In this document: positions 1-7,766 of the stretch, one piece after another
Position numbering within the stretch: the first letter of the stretch is position 1
How the letters are laid out: each line of letters opens with the position of its first letter
Assembly (NCBI RefSeq): GCF_016755875.1
Contig: NZ_BNED01000005.1
Location: 2,769,001 to 2,833,000 of the forward strand
Direction: 5' to 3'
Length of the DNA: 64,000 nt
Source of the DNA: Streptomyces spororaveus
GTDB taxonomy: Bacteria > Actinomycetota > Actinomycetes > Streptomycetales > Streptomycetaceae
Position numbers and translations under genes: made by a program
Notes under the pieces: generated by a model
Told to the model about the DNA's origin: nothing
The model's database searches: none
Seen by the model: the letters and a program-made list of their open reading frames with translations, nothing else

Positions 1-732
1 GACCGCGCCGACACCGTCGTCGTTGCCGAGCCAGGAGCCCGCGTTGAAACCGAACCAGCCGAACCACAGGAGACCGGCGCCGAGCATCACGAGGGGGAGG
101 CTGTGCGGGCGCATCGGGTCCTTCTTGAAGCCGACGCGCTTGCCGATGACCAGGATGACGCCGAGGGCGGCGGCGCCGGCGTTGATGTGGACGGCGGTGC
201 CGCCCGCGAAGTCGATGACGCCGAGCTCGAAGAGCCAGCCGCCGGCGCCCCAGACCCAGTGGGCGACGGGGAAGTAGACGACGGTCACCCACAGGGCGGT
301 GAACAGGACCCAGGCGCCGAACTTCACCCGGTCGGCCAGGGCGCCGCTGATCAGGGCGGGGGTGATCACGGCGAACATCAGCTGGAAGACGGCGAAGACG
401 TAGACCGGGATGGTGTAGCCGTCCCACAGCTCGGTGATCCCGATGCCGCTGAGGCCGACGTAGTCGGAGTTCCAGCCGATGAGGGAGCCGGAGTCGGTGC
501 CGAAGGCGAGGCTGAAGCCGTAGAGGACCCACAGGATCGTGACGATCCCGAGGCTGATGAAGCTCATCATCAGCATGTTGAGGCTGCTCTTGACGCGGAC
601 CATGCCTCCGTAGAAGAAGGCGAGTCCCGGGGTCATCAGCATGACCAGGGCGGAGCAGATGAGCATGAACCCGGTGTTCGCGGCAGACAGCGTCGGGGCG
701 TCTGCCGCGAGGGTCGTGATGGCTGATGCCAT
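1..732 (-). CDS. amtB: Ammonium transporter AmtB, N-terminal part (runs off the window)
   Basis: The first 244 residues of an Amt/Rh ammonium channel are visible; the gene continues beyond base 1. It moves ammonium/ammonia across the cell membrane. The reading starts MASAITT, followed by hydrophobic segments with the family pattern FFYGGMVR, then DFAGGTAVHINAG and FGWFGFNAGS, which line the Amt pore. The ATG at 732 has a purine-rich GAGGAG about 8 bases upstream. In Streptomyces amtB is normally followed by glnK and glnD, which would lie outside the window. The promoter side carries a GlnR-like box (861-898), so nitrogen control is expected. The family call is secure; only completeness is unknown. 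Confidence 0.96.
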   Translation of the reverse strand, partial: MASAITTLAADAPTLSAANTGFMLICSALVMLMTPGLAFFYGGMVRVKSSLNMLMMSFISLGIVTILWVLYGFSLAFGTDSGSLIGWNSDYVGLSGIGITELWDGYTIPVYVFAVFQLMFAVITPALISGALADRVKFGAWVLFTALWVTVVYFPVAHWVWGAGGWLFELGVIDFAGGTAVHINAGAAALGVILVIGKRVGFKKDPMRPHSLPLVMLGAGLLWFGWFGFNAGSWLGNDDGVGAV

Positions 733-1113
733 CGGCGTCTCCTCGTCGTCGGTACGTTCGCGTGCGGGCGATCGTGAAAACCTGAGCGGCGTAAAAAGGG
801 GGGGGTGTCCGGCCGGGCTGGGGGCTGGCCGGTTAATGACCCTGAGATTCGCGCAGGCCGGTTTCCGGCGGCGCCGCTCGGTGTTTCACTCCGATGACGA
901 AGAGCTCTGCCGTGTTACGGCGCCATGAACGGCCGCAACCCTGCTCGGGGGGACCGCGACGGCGGGCGGCCGCCGCCGCGGGAGCGGCGGCGGTTCAGCC
1001 GCAAAAGGGCAGGCCGGCCGCGGCAGTGACCCGGATGTCCTGGCTGGGGGAGCCTGATCGGGCTTCACGGGGTGACTGCCGCGGCCGGGGTCTGGGGGCG
1101 GCCGCGAGGGCCG
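733..1113. other. Intergenic region between amtB and nsdA
   Basis: This 381-base gap holds the amtB promoter region (transcribed leftwards) and the 3' flank of nsdA. The only specific signal I can support is the GlnR-type box at 861-898. The part near 940-1000 is a GC-only stretch with imperfect dyads that may end nsdA transcription. No coding frame here has a ribosome-binding site and sensible codon use. Confidence 0.6.
861..898 (-). promoter_or_regulatory. Putative GlnR operator upstream of amtB
   Basis: Read on the amtB strand, the site is GTCAT-N6-GAAAC-N6-CGGCG-N6-GAAAC. Spacing matches the described actinobacterial GlnR box (gTnAc-n6-GaAAc repeated at 22-base period). Both GAAAC half-sites are exact, the first a-site is a near match and the second a-site is degenerate. 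It lies about 130 bases upstream of the amtB start, as expected for an activator of nitrogen-starvation genes. Confidence 0.75.
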
Positions 1114-2610
1114 TCAGACGGCCTCCGCGGCTTCGGGGAGCCGGGAGGCGAGGTGGTCGGTCAGCCGGACCACCTCGGCGACGTCGCCGTACTCACGGGC
1201 GGCGGTGTCCACGGTCTTGCGCAGGCGGGTGTTCACCCGTTCGGACCGCACCTTTCCCGCCACGTCGAGGGCTCGGTCGACGAGGGCCGCGGCCTGCTCG
1301 GGCTCGCGCTGGAGCAGGTGCACGGTGGCCATGCCGATGAGGTTGAGGGCGTAGGAGCGCTGGTGCACCTCGTCCTTCTCGAAGAGCTCCACGGCCCGTT
1401 CCATCACGGGCTCGGCGAGGGAGGCGTACATGGGGCTGCGCCCGGCCACGTAGGCCAGGTCCCGGTACGAGTGGGAGTTCTCGCCGTTCAGCTCGGCCTC
1501 GGAGAAGAAGCGGATCCAGTCGGGCTCGGGCTCGGGCTCGCCCCCGAAGCCGACGTCGGAGAAGGTGTCCTCGGCCATCCGCACGGCCCGCTTGCAGCGG
1601 CTGGGCTGGCCCATGTTCGCGTACGCGCGGGCCTCCATCGCATACAGCATGGCCTGGGTGCGGGGGCCGGCGCAGTCACGGCTGCCGTACTGCGCGAGGT
1701 GGACGAGTTCCAGGGCGTCCTCGGGGCGGCCCAGGTGGATCATCTGGCGGCTCATGTTGGAGAGGATGTACGAGCCGAGCGGCTTGTCCCCGGCCTCCTT
1801 GGCGGCGTGCAGCGCGAGCACGAAGTACTTCTGCGCGGTGGGGTGCAGGCCGATGTCGTAGCTCATCCAGCCGGCCAGTTCGGCCAGTTCCGCGGCGACC
1901 TTGAAGAGCCGCTTCATGACGGGCGCCGGGTGGTTCTCCTGGAGCAGGTCGGTGACCTCGTGGAGCTGGCCCACGACGGCCTTGCGGCGCAGTCCGCCGC
2001 CGCACTGGGCGTCCCACTGCCGGAACATGACGGTCGTGGCGTCGAGGAGGTCGAGTTCCGGTTCGGAGAGCCGGGGCGGGCGGTGGCCGCCGAGGGCCCC
2101 CGTCGGCCCCGCCCCTCGCGGTCCCGGGTCGGCGGCCGGGACCGGGACGAGCCAGCGCTGCATGGGCTCGATGAGGGCGGGTCCGGCGGAGAGGGCGAGC
2201 GAGGTCCCGAGGAAGCCGCGGCGGGCCAGCATCAGGTCGCTGCGGGAGAACTCGCCGAGCAGTTCGACGGTCTGCGGGCCGGCCCAGGGCAGGTCGACGC
2301 CGGAGACGGAGGGGGTCTGGTGGGCGGTGCGCAGGCCGAGCTGCTCGATGGCCACGACGGAGCCGAAGCGCTCGGAGAACAGCTCGGACAGGATCCGCGG
2401 GACGGGCTCGCGGGGCTGTTCGCCGTCGAGCCAGCGGCGCACCCGGGAGGTGTCCGTGCTGATGTGGTGGGCGCCCATCTGGCGCGCCCGGCGGTTCACC
2501 TGCCGGGCGAGTTCACCCTTGGACCAGCCGCTGCGGACGAACCACGAGGTCAGCTGGTCATTGCGCGCAGCAGCATCCTCGATCGTTCCGCTTGCGCCGT
2601 TGCCGCTCAC
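1114..2610 (-). CDS. nsdA: NsdA-type tetratricopeptide regulator of development and antibiotic production
   Basis: A 498-residue soluble protein beginning with GTG at 2610. The first ~120 residues look like a helix-turn-helix-type segment (SWFVRSGWSKGELARQVNRR... VRRWLDGEQPREPVPRILSELF). The remainder is helical with TPR-like repeats (for example YVLALHAAKEAG, LVHLAQYGSRDC, RSYALNLIGMATVHLLQREPEQAAALVD). NsdA in S. coelicolor is a negative regulator of sporulation and antibiotic synthesis and lies next to amtB, the same arrangement as here. A Gly/Pro-rich linker near residues 165-185 separates the two parts. DNA binding is inferred from the N-terminal pattern only. Confidence 0.85.
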   Translation of the reverse strand: MSGNGASGTIEDAAARNDQLTSWFVRSGWSKGELARQVNRRARQMGAHHISTDTSRVRRWLDGEQPREPVPRILSELFSERFGSVVAIEQLGLRTAHQTPSVSGVDLPWAGPQTVELLGEFSRSDLMLARRGFLGTSLALSAGPALIEPMQRWLVPVPAADPGPRGAGPTGALGGHRPPRLSEPELDLLDATTVMFRQWDAQCGGGLRRKAVVGQLHEVTDLLQENHPAPVMKRLFKVAAELAELAGWMSYDIGLHPTAQKYFVLALHAAKEAGDKPLGSYILSNMSRQMIHLGRPEDALELVHLAQYGSRDCAGPRTQAMLYAMEARAYANMGQPSRCKRAVRMAEDTFSDVGFGGEPEPEPDWIRFFSEAELNGENSHSYRDLAYVAGRSPMYASLAEPVMERAVELFEKDEVHQRSYALNLIGMATVHLLQREPEQAAALVDRALDVAGKVRSERVNTRLRKTVDTAAREYGDVAEVVRLTDHLASRLPEAAEAV

Positions 2611-3024
2611 TGGAACGCCCCCATCCGCTCAGCATCTTCCACACGAAACCTTGGCCGGGACGCCGCGCGCCACCATGGACCTTCACAGGTCCTTCACGTA
2701 TTGCCTCCGGCATACCCACGGATGGGTCGCCTTCGGTTTCGCGTACCGAAAGTAATCCTACGATCACCCCTGCGGCGAGGTCGATTCCAGAAACGCCACC
2801 ATTCGCCACCCCTTCGAATGAACTAGCCACCCGCCAGGCGCGATTCACTTGACACCGAGGTGAAAGCGGATCGGTTGGACTGGAGTGCGTTCGGGGCGCG
2901 CGCGGCGAGGAGTGCGCCGGGCAGCGTCCGGGGGCACCCCGCGGCGGGGCTGCCGGCAGAGGTCCCGCCGAGGTCGTCGCACCGGCTTCGTAACCACCGG
3001 CACGTCCGACCCGTTGGAGGGGGC
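2611..3024. other. Divergent intergenic region between nsdA and the primase-like gene
   Basis: This 414-base region must contain the promoters of both divergent genes. It is less GC-rich around 2640-2830, as promoter regions here usually are. I could not single out a convincing -35/-10 pair or operator. An open frame on the minus strand (2558-2848) has poor codon use and is not annotated. Confidence 0.5.
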
Positions 3025-3699
3025 ATGGGCATGGGCTTCACGATCGGCGGCAGCCGCGGCACCAAGGAGTTCCGCTCCGGCACCCGGCGCCGCGGCCGGA
3101 CCTCGGAGTGCACGGCGGTGGCGGAGTACACCGGGCTGTGGGGCTGGGACGTCGTTCCCGGCGCCCGTGCGGCGGCGCCCGCCCGCGACTGCTCCTGCGG
3201 GGACACGACGTGCCCCGCACCCGGGGCGCACCCCCTGGCCTTCGCCCCCACCGTCCCGGCCGGGGCCACCCTGGACGAGGTCACCGAGGCCTGGAGCGAG
3301 TACCCGGGCGCCGCCGTACTGCTCCCCGTGGGCCGCGTCTTCGACGTCATCGAGGTCTCCGAGGAGGCCGGGCGGCGCGCGCTGGTACGGCTGGAGCGGA
3401 TGGGCCTGCCGCTCGGCCCGGTCATCGCCACCGCCGACGGCCGGGCGCAGTTCTTCGTGGCCCCGGGAGCCGCGGCGGAACTGCCGCAGCTGCTGTACCG
3501 GATGGGCTGGGACGACGCCGACCTCGACCTGCGGGCCCTGGGCCACGGCGCCTTCGTGACGGCCCCGCCCTCCGACCGCGCCGGGCTCGGCCAGGTCGGC
3601 TGGCTGCGACCGCCCGCGCTCGACTCCGCCGGGGGCCCGCCGCAGGCCAGGCTGCTGCTGGGCACCCTCGCCTACATCTGTCACCGCCTGCGCCGCTAG
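3025..3699 (+). CDS. Bifunctional DNA primase/polymerase (prim-pol) domain protein
   Basis: A 224-residue protein. The ATG at 3025 is preceded four bases upstream by GGAGG (3016-3020), so the longer in-frame extension to 2860 is rejected. It resembles the N-terminal prim-pol domain of archaeo-eukaryotic-primase-type proteins: an early Trp/Gly segment (YTGLWGWDVVPG), a Cys cluster (DCSCGDTTCPAPGAHPLAF) and a C-terminal APPSDRAG...VGWLRPP segment. There is no attached helicase, so it is a stand-alone domain. It occupies this position beside nsdA and ftsY in other streptomycetes. Catalytic activity has not been shown for this short form and I cannot assign all metal ligands. Confidence 0.75.
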   Translation: MGMGFTIGGSRGTKEFRSGTRRRGRTSECTAVAEYTGLWGWDVVPGARAAAPARDCSCGDTTCPAPGAHPLAFAPTVPAGATLDEVTEAWSEYPGAAVLLPVGRVFDVIEVSEEAGRRALVRLERMGLPLGPVIATADGRAQFFVAPGAAAELPQLLYRMGWDDADLDLRALGHGAFVTAPPSDRAGLGQVGWLRPPALDSAGGPPQARLLLGTLAYICHRLRR

Positions 3700-3766
3700 G
3701 GGGTGTCTTGCCGGTCAGGGCGGATCAGGGCCACCGCGGGCCCGGCCTGATCGGCGAGACACCCCC
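3699..3766. terminator. Long imperfect inverted repeat after the primase-like gene
   Basis: GGGGGTGTCT at the stop codon of the upstream gene pairs with AGACACCCCC near 3757-3766. The inner parts of the arms also pair (GCCGgTCAGG with CCTGAtCGGC). It forms a long hairpin typical of Streptomyces terminators, which lack a strong U-run. Confidence 0.7.
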
Positions 3767-3798
3767 TGAGGGCGTCCCTCCCGGGAGCGCACATGACG

Positions 3799-3832
3799 GC
3801 GCCCCCGCGTTCCGGCCGGAACGCGGGGGCGC
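3799..3832. terminator. Perfect 34-base palindrome, bidirectional terminator
   Basis: The arms GCGCCCCCGCGTTCCGG and its exact complement meet with no loop bases, giving a perfect 17-bp dyad centred at 3815/3816. It lies between the convergent 3' ends of the primase-like gene and ftsY and can serve both strands. Confidence 0.8.
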
Positions 3833-3854
3833 AGGTGTCCGGGCGGGACCGCGC

Positions 3855-5069
3855 TCAGTCGCCGATCAGGGCGTCCACGAACGCCTCCGGCTCGAAGGGC
3901 GCCAGGTCGTCGGGGCCCTCACCGAGGCCGATGAGCTTGACCGGCACGCCCAGTTCGCGCTGGACGGCGACGACGATGCCGCCCTTGGCGGTGCCGTCGA
4001 GCTTGGTCAGAACGATGCCGGTGATGGCCACGACCTCGGCGAAGACGCGGGCCTGGGTCAGGCCGTTCTGGCCGGTGGTGGCGTCCAGGACCAGCAGGAC
4101 CTCGTCCAGCGGACCGTGCTTCTCCACGACGCGCTTGACCTTGCCGAGCTCGTCCATCAGGCCGGTCTTGGTGTGCAGGCGGCCCGCGGTGTCGATGAGC
4201 ACCACGTCGGCACCCTCGGCGATGCCCTCCTTGACCGCGTCGTAGGCGATCGAGGCCGGGTCGCCGCCCTCGGGACCGCGCACGGTACGGGCGCCGACGC
4301 GCTCGCCCCAGGTCTGGAGCTGGTCGGCGGCGGCGGCGCGGAAGGTGTCGGCCGCGCCGAGCACCACACTGCGGCCGTCGGCGACGAGCACCCGGGCCAG
4401 CTTGCCGGTGGTGGTGGTCTTACCGGTGCCGTTGACGCCGACGACCATGATCACGCCGGGGGTGTCCTCGCCGCTCTCCGTCTTCACGGCGCGGTCGAAG
4501 TCGGTGCCGACCAGGGTCAGCAGCTCCTCCTTGAGCAGGGCGCGCAGGTCCGCGGGGGTGCGGGTGCCGAGCACCTTGACCCGCTCGCGGAGCCGGTCCA
4601 CGAGCTCCTGGGTCGGGACGACGCCGACGTCGGCGACGAGGAGGGTCTCCTCGATCTCCTCCCAGGTGTCCTCGTCGAGGTGCTCCCGGGAGAGCAGCGT
4701 GAGCAGCCCCTTGCCGAGGGAGTTCTGCGACCGGGCGAGTCGGGCACGCAGCCGGACCAGGCGCCCGGCGGTGGGCTCCGGTACCTCGATCTCGGGCGCG
4801 GCCGGGACCTCGGGCTCGACGACGACGGGCGCCGCGGCGGGAGCCTCGGCCTCCGGGAGCCCGACCTCCTCGATCGTGCGGCGCGGCTCTTCCGCCGTCT
4901 CTACGGCGTCCTCCCCCACCTGCGGCTCGGCAGGCGGGGCAGTGATGGTCGGCGTGCTCGGCGGTGCCGGCGGCGGCAGCTGCTTCTTCTTGCGGCTGCT
5001 GACCACGAGCCCGCTGATCACACCGACCGCGACCAGGGCGATGACTACAGCAAGGATGAGGATGTCCAT
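3855..5069 (-). CDS. ftsY: Signal recognition particle receptor FtsY
   Basis: A 404-residue SRP receptor GTPase that docks ribosome-nascent chain-SRP complexes at the membrane. The ATG at 5069 gives an N-terminal transmembrane helix (MDILILAVVIALVAVGVISG), then a Pro/Glu-rich acidic linker (about 25-95). The NG GTPase domain follows: P-loop GVNGTGKTTTTGK near residue 211, DTAGRLHTK near 291 and TKLDGTAKGG near the C terminus. The membrane anchor is usual in actinobacterial FtsY. The open frame extends far upstream, to 6785, but that part is antisense to the permease gene and has no start signal. The perfect palindrome downstream is its probable terminator. Confidence 0.97.
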   Translation of the reverse strand: MDILILAVVIALVAVGVISGLVVSSRKKKQLPPPAPPSTPTITAPPAEPQVGEDAVETAEEPRRTIEEVGLPEAEAPAAAPVVVEPEVPAAPEIEVPEPTAGRLVRLRARLARSQNSLGKGLLTLLSREHLDEDTWEEIEETLLVADVGVVPTQELVDRLRERVKVLGTRTPADLRALLKEELLTLVGTDFDRAVKTESGEDTPGVIMVVGVNGTGKTTTTGKLARVLVADGRSVVLGAADTFRAAAADQLQTWGERVGARTVRGPEGGDPASIAYDAVKEGIAEGADVVLIDTAGRLHTKTGLMDELGKVKRVVEKHGPLDEVLLVLDATTGQNGLTQARVFAEVVAITGIVLTKLDGTAKGGIVVAVQRELGVPVKLIGLGEGPDDLAPFEPEAFVDALIGD

Positions 5070-5213
5070 AACCCCCCCAGTATCGGCCACGGCCACCGCG
5101 GAGCCGGGAACCCGGGCGCGCGGACCAGGGCGTAAGCCGCCGTTTGTGGTTTTAGCGGCAAATCCATGATGATGAATGACTTGCCCCCATAACCTCCCCG
5201 ACGGAGCACCCGC

Positions 5214-6674
5214 ATGCCTGCCGAGCCCGCCGACGGCGCAGCCGAAACCGCGATCGAGACCCGGGGCCTGGAACCCGTCCCGGACGGCGAGCGCACCGGC
5301 CGGGTCCGCGAGCTCGTCCCGACCTGGGTCGCCGCCAACATCAGCGTGCTGCTGCTGACCATGGGCGCGGGGCTGGTGATCTTCAACAAGCTCAACATCT
5401 GGCAGGTGCTGGTCGTCGCGGTCGCCGCACCGGTCGTCTCGTACGGGATCGTCGGCCTGATCTCCATCGCGGGCAAGCGCGGCGGCGCCCCCGGCATGGC
5501 CCTCTCGCGGGCGGTGTTCGGGCAGCGCGGCAACCTCTTCCCGGGCGCCCTGATCTGGGTGGCCCGCTGGGGCTGGGAGACCATCAACGCGGTGAGCGGC
5601 GCCTACGCCGTACTGACCGTGCTCGACCTGCTCTTCGGGGTCGAGAGCAACACCGCGCTCATCGTCGTCACCCTGCTGTTCTTCGTGGGCTGCACCTTCG
5701 TGGTCTCGGGCCTCGGCATCAACGCGCTGCGCGCCTGCTCCACCTGGTCGACGTACCTGTTCGGCACCTTCAGCGTGCTCGTCCTCGGGTACCTGCTCTT
5801 CACCACCGACTGGTCCGCCGTCTTCGGCAAGCCGGCCGGCTCCAGCGCGATGATGATCGCGGGCATCGGCACGATCGCGGCCGGCGGGATCAGCTGGGTG
5901 CCCTCGGGTCCCGACTTCACCCGCTACCTGCCGCGCACCGCCTCCTCCAAGGGCATGGTCGGCGCGACGATCGGCGGCGCCGGCGTGGTCGTGCTCCCGA
6001 TGGTCCTGATGGGCGCGGTCATGGCCGTCGGGACCCCGGACCTGGCCACCGCCCAGGACCCGGTCTCCTTCATCGGCGAGCTGCTCCCGACCTGGATCGC
6101 GGTCCCGTACCTGCTCATCGCGCTCGTCGGCATGCTGCTGATCAACTCGATGTCCATGTACTCGGCCGGGTTCACCGCGCAGACCCTCGGCATCAAGGTC
6201 CCGCGCGCCTGGGCGGTCAGCGTCAACGCGATCATCAGCCTGGTCTTCGGCTTCCTGCTGATGGTGGTCGCGACCAGCTTCTTCGGCTCCTTCATCTCCT
6301 TCCTGACCCTGCTGGCCGTGGCCTTCTCGGCCTGGATCGGTGTCTTCGGCGTGGACATGCTGCGCCGTCCGGCCTACGAAGGCCCCGCGCTGCTGGACAC
6401 CACGCGGACCAGCGCCTACTGGTACAAGGGCGGCTTCGCCTGGCAGGCCATGACGGCGTGGGCGTCCGCGCTGGCGGTGGGCCTGCTGTTCACCAAGGTG
6501 GACTGGTTCGGCGGTCCGCTCTCCACGACCTGGATCGGGGAGAACGGCCTCGGCTGGGTGGCCGGCATCGTGACCTCCGGCGCGCTGTACGCCGTCCTGC
6601 CGCGCACGGCGCCCGACGCCCCGGTGCCCGCGCCGGAGCAGGAACCCGCCCTCGCCGGATCCCTGTCCAACTGA
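5214..6674 (+). CDS. NCS1-family cytosine/purine permease
   Basis: A 486-residue integral membrane protein with about 12 hydrophobic segments. The pattern is that of the nucleobase:cation symporter-1 family: ANISVLLLTMGAG in helix 1, then GAPGMALSRAVFGQRGN and WVARWGWETINAV, with SWVPSGPDFTRYLP in the middle. It resembles CodB-type permeases, so the substrate is probably cytosine or a related purine/pyrimidine. The exact substrate cannot be told from sequence. The ATG at 5214 has GGAG seven bases upstream. The gene is followed 64 bases later by a luciferase-like oxidoreductase on the same strand. A second NCS1 permease begins at 63557. Confidence 0.88.
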   Translation: MPAEPADGAAETAIETRGLEPVPDGERTGRVRELVPTWVAANISVLLLTMGAGLVIFNKLNIWQVLVVAVAAPVVSYGIVGLISIAGKRGGAPGMALSRAVFGQRGNLFPGALIWVARWGWETINAVSGAYAVLTVLDLLFGVESNTALIVVTLLFFVGCTFVVSGLGINALRACSTWSTYLFGTFSVLVLGYLLFTTDWSAVFGKPAGSSAMMIAGIGTIAAGGISWVPSGPDFTRYLPRTASSKGMVGATIGGAGVVVLPMVLMGAVMAVGTPDLATAQDPVSFIGELLPTWIAVPYLLIALVGMLLINSMSMYSAGFTAQTLGIKVPRAWAVSVNAIISLVFGFLLMVVATSFFGSFISFLTLLAVAFSAWIGVFGVDMLRRPAYEGPALLDTTRTSAYWYKGGFAWQAMTAWASALAVGLLFTKVDWFGGPLSTTWIGENGLGWVAGIVTSGALYAVLPRTAPDAPVPAPEQEPALAGSLSN

Positions 6675-6690
6675 CACAACGTCAGCTAAC

Positions 6691-6732
6691 GTCCCCCTTC
6701 GCCCGCCCACACCACATCCGGCGAAGGGGGAC
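6691..6732 (+). promoter_or_regulatory. Inverted repeat that encloses the ribosome-binding site of the next gene
   Basis: GTCCCCCTTCGCC (6691-6703) and its exact complement (6720-6732) form a 13-bp stem with a 16-base loop. The 3' arm contains GAAGGGGGA, the only Shine-Dalgarno candidate for the ATG at 6739. The hairpin could hide this site or partly terminate read-through from the permease gene. Confidence 0.65.
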
Positions 6733-6738
6733 TTCTCC

Positions 6739-7725
6739 ATGCCCATCACCGTGGCCCGGTTCAATCTCGTCGACCCCGACGGCACCCCCGAGTCCCTCTC
6801 CGCCCGCTACAAGGCGGCGCTGGAGATGGCCCGGTACGCGGACGACCGCGGGATCGACACCATCCAGACCGAGGAGCACCACGGCACCGGCAACAACTGG
6901 CTGCCCTCCCCCTTCGCGTTCGCGGGCGCGGTCTTCGGCGCGACGCGCCGGATCGCGGTCACCGTCTCGGCGATCATCGGCCCGCTGTACGACCCGCTGA
7001 GGGTCGCCGAGGACATCGCCGTCCTCGACCTGCTGAGCGGTGGCCGCCTGGTGACGGTCGCGGGGATCGGGTACCGGCCCGAGGAGTACGAGCAGCACGG
7101 CGTGGAGTGGGGCCGGCGCGGCAGGCTCCAGGACGAGCTGCTGGAGACCCTGCTGAAGGCGTGGACCGGCGAGCCCTTCGAGTTCCGCGGCCGCACGGTG
7201 CGCGTCACCCCGACGCCGTTCACCCGGCCGCACCCGCTGCTGCTGGTCGGCGGCAGCTCCGAGGCGGCGGCCCGCCGCGCGGCCCGGCTGGGGCTGCCGT
7301 TCTTCCCCAGCGCGCACCTGCCGGAGCTGGAGGCGTACTACACGGCGCGGCTGGCGGAGTACGGCACGGAGGGCTTCTGCATGATGCCGGCGGCCGAGAC
7401 CCCGCTGCTGCACATCGCGGAGGACCCGGACCGGGTCTGGGCCGAGCACGGCGAGCGCTTCCTGCACGAGGCGGGCATGTACGCGTCCTGGCAGTCCAAG
7501 GACATCCGCAGCGCCGTACGGTCGGCCGCGCGCTCGGTGGCGGAGCTGCGCGCGGAGGGCGTGTACCGGATCCTCACCCCGGACGAGGCGGTCGCGTACG
7601 GCCGGGCCGCGGGCGAGGCGGGGAACCTGGTGCTGCACCCGCTGTGCGGCGGGATGCCGCTGGACGAGGGCTGGCGCAGCCTTCACCTGCTGTGCGAACG
7701 GGTACTGCCCCGGCTCAAGGACTGA
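6739..7725 (+). CDS. LLM-class (luciferase-like) flavin-dependent oxidoreductase
   Basis: A 328-residue bacterial-luciferase-fold monooxygenase-type protein. It shows the usual order: an N-terminal barrel strand (MPITVARFNLVDPDG), TIQTEEHHGTGNNWLPSP (the EHH region near the flavin), AVTVSAIIGPLYDPLRVAEDIAVLDLLSGGRLVTVAGIGY and PLLLVGGSSEAAARRAARLG. The family uses FMN or F420 to oxidise diverse small molecules; the substrate is unknown. Because cofC lies in the same window and actinobacteria make F420, F420 is possible but not shown. The start has GGGGGA seven bases upstream, inside a hairpin. Its stop codon lies within a terminator stem. Confidence 0.85.
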   Translation: MPITVARFNLVDPDGTPESLSARYKAALEMARYADDRGIDTIQTEEHHGTGNNWLPSPFAFAGAVFGATRRIAVTVSAIIGPLYDPLRVAEDIAVLDLLSGGRLVTVAGIGYRPEEYEQHGVEWGRRGRLQDELLETLLKAWTGEPFEFRGRTVRVTPTPFTRPHPLLLVGGSSEAAARRAARLGLPFFPSAHLPELEAYYTARLAEYGTEGFCMMPAAETPLLHIAEDPDRVWAEHGERFLHEAGMYASWQSKDIRSAVRSAARSVAELRAEGVYRILTPDEAVAYGRAAGEAGNLVLHPLCGGMPLDEGWRSLHLLCERVLPRLKD

Positions 7726-7735
7726 GCCGGGGCAG
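7705..7735 (+). terminator. Terminator hairpin overlapping the oxidoreductase stop codon
   Basis: CTGCCCCGGCTCA and its exact complement form a 13-bp stem with a 5-base loop. The TGA stop at 7723-7725 starts the 3' arm. Confidence 0.7.
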
Positions 7736-7766
7736 CACCGAGGAGAAGGGGTGGTGGCGGGGGTGG

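Noticed and set aside
5070..6785. Upstream extension of the ftsY frame
   Set aside because: Antisense to the NCS1 permease; a good N-terminal membrane helix begins at 5069.
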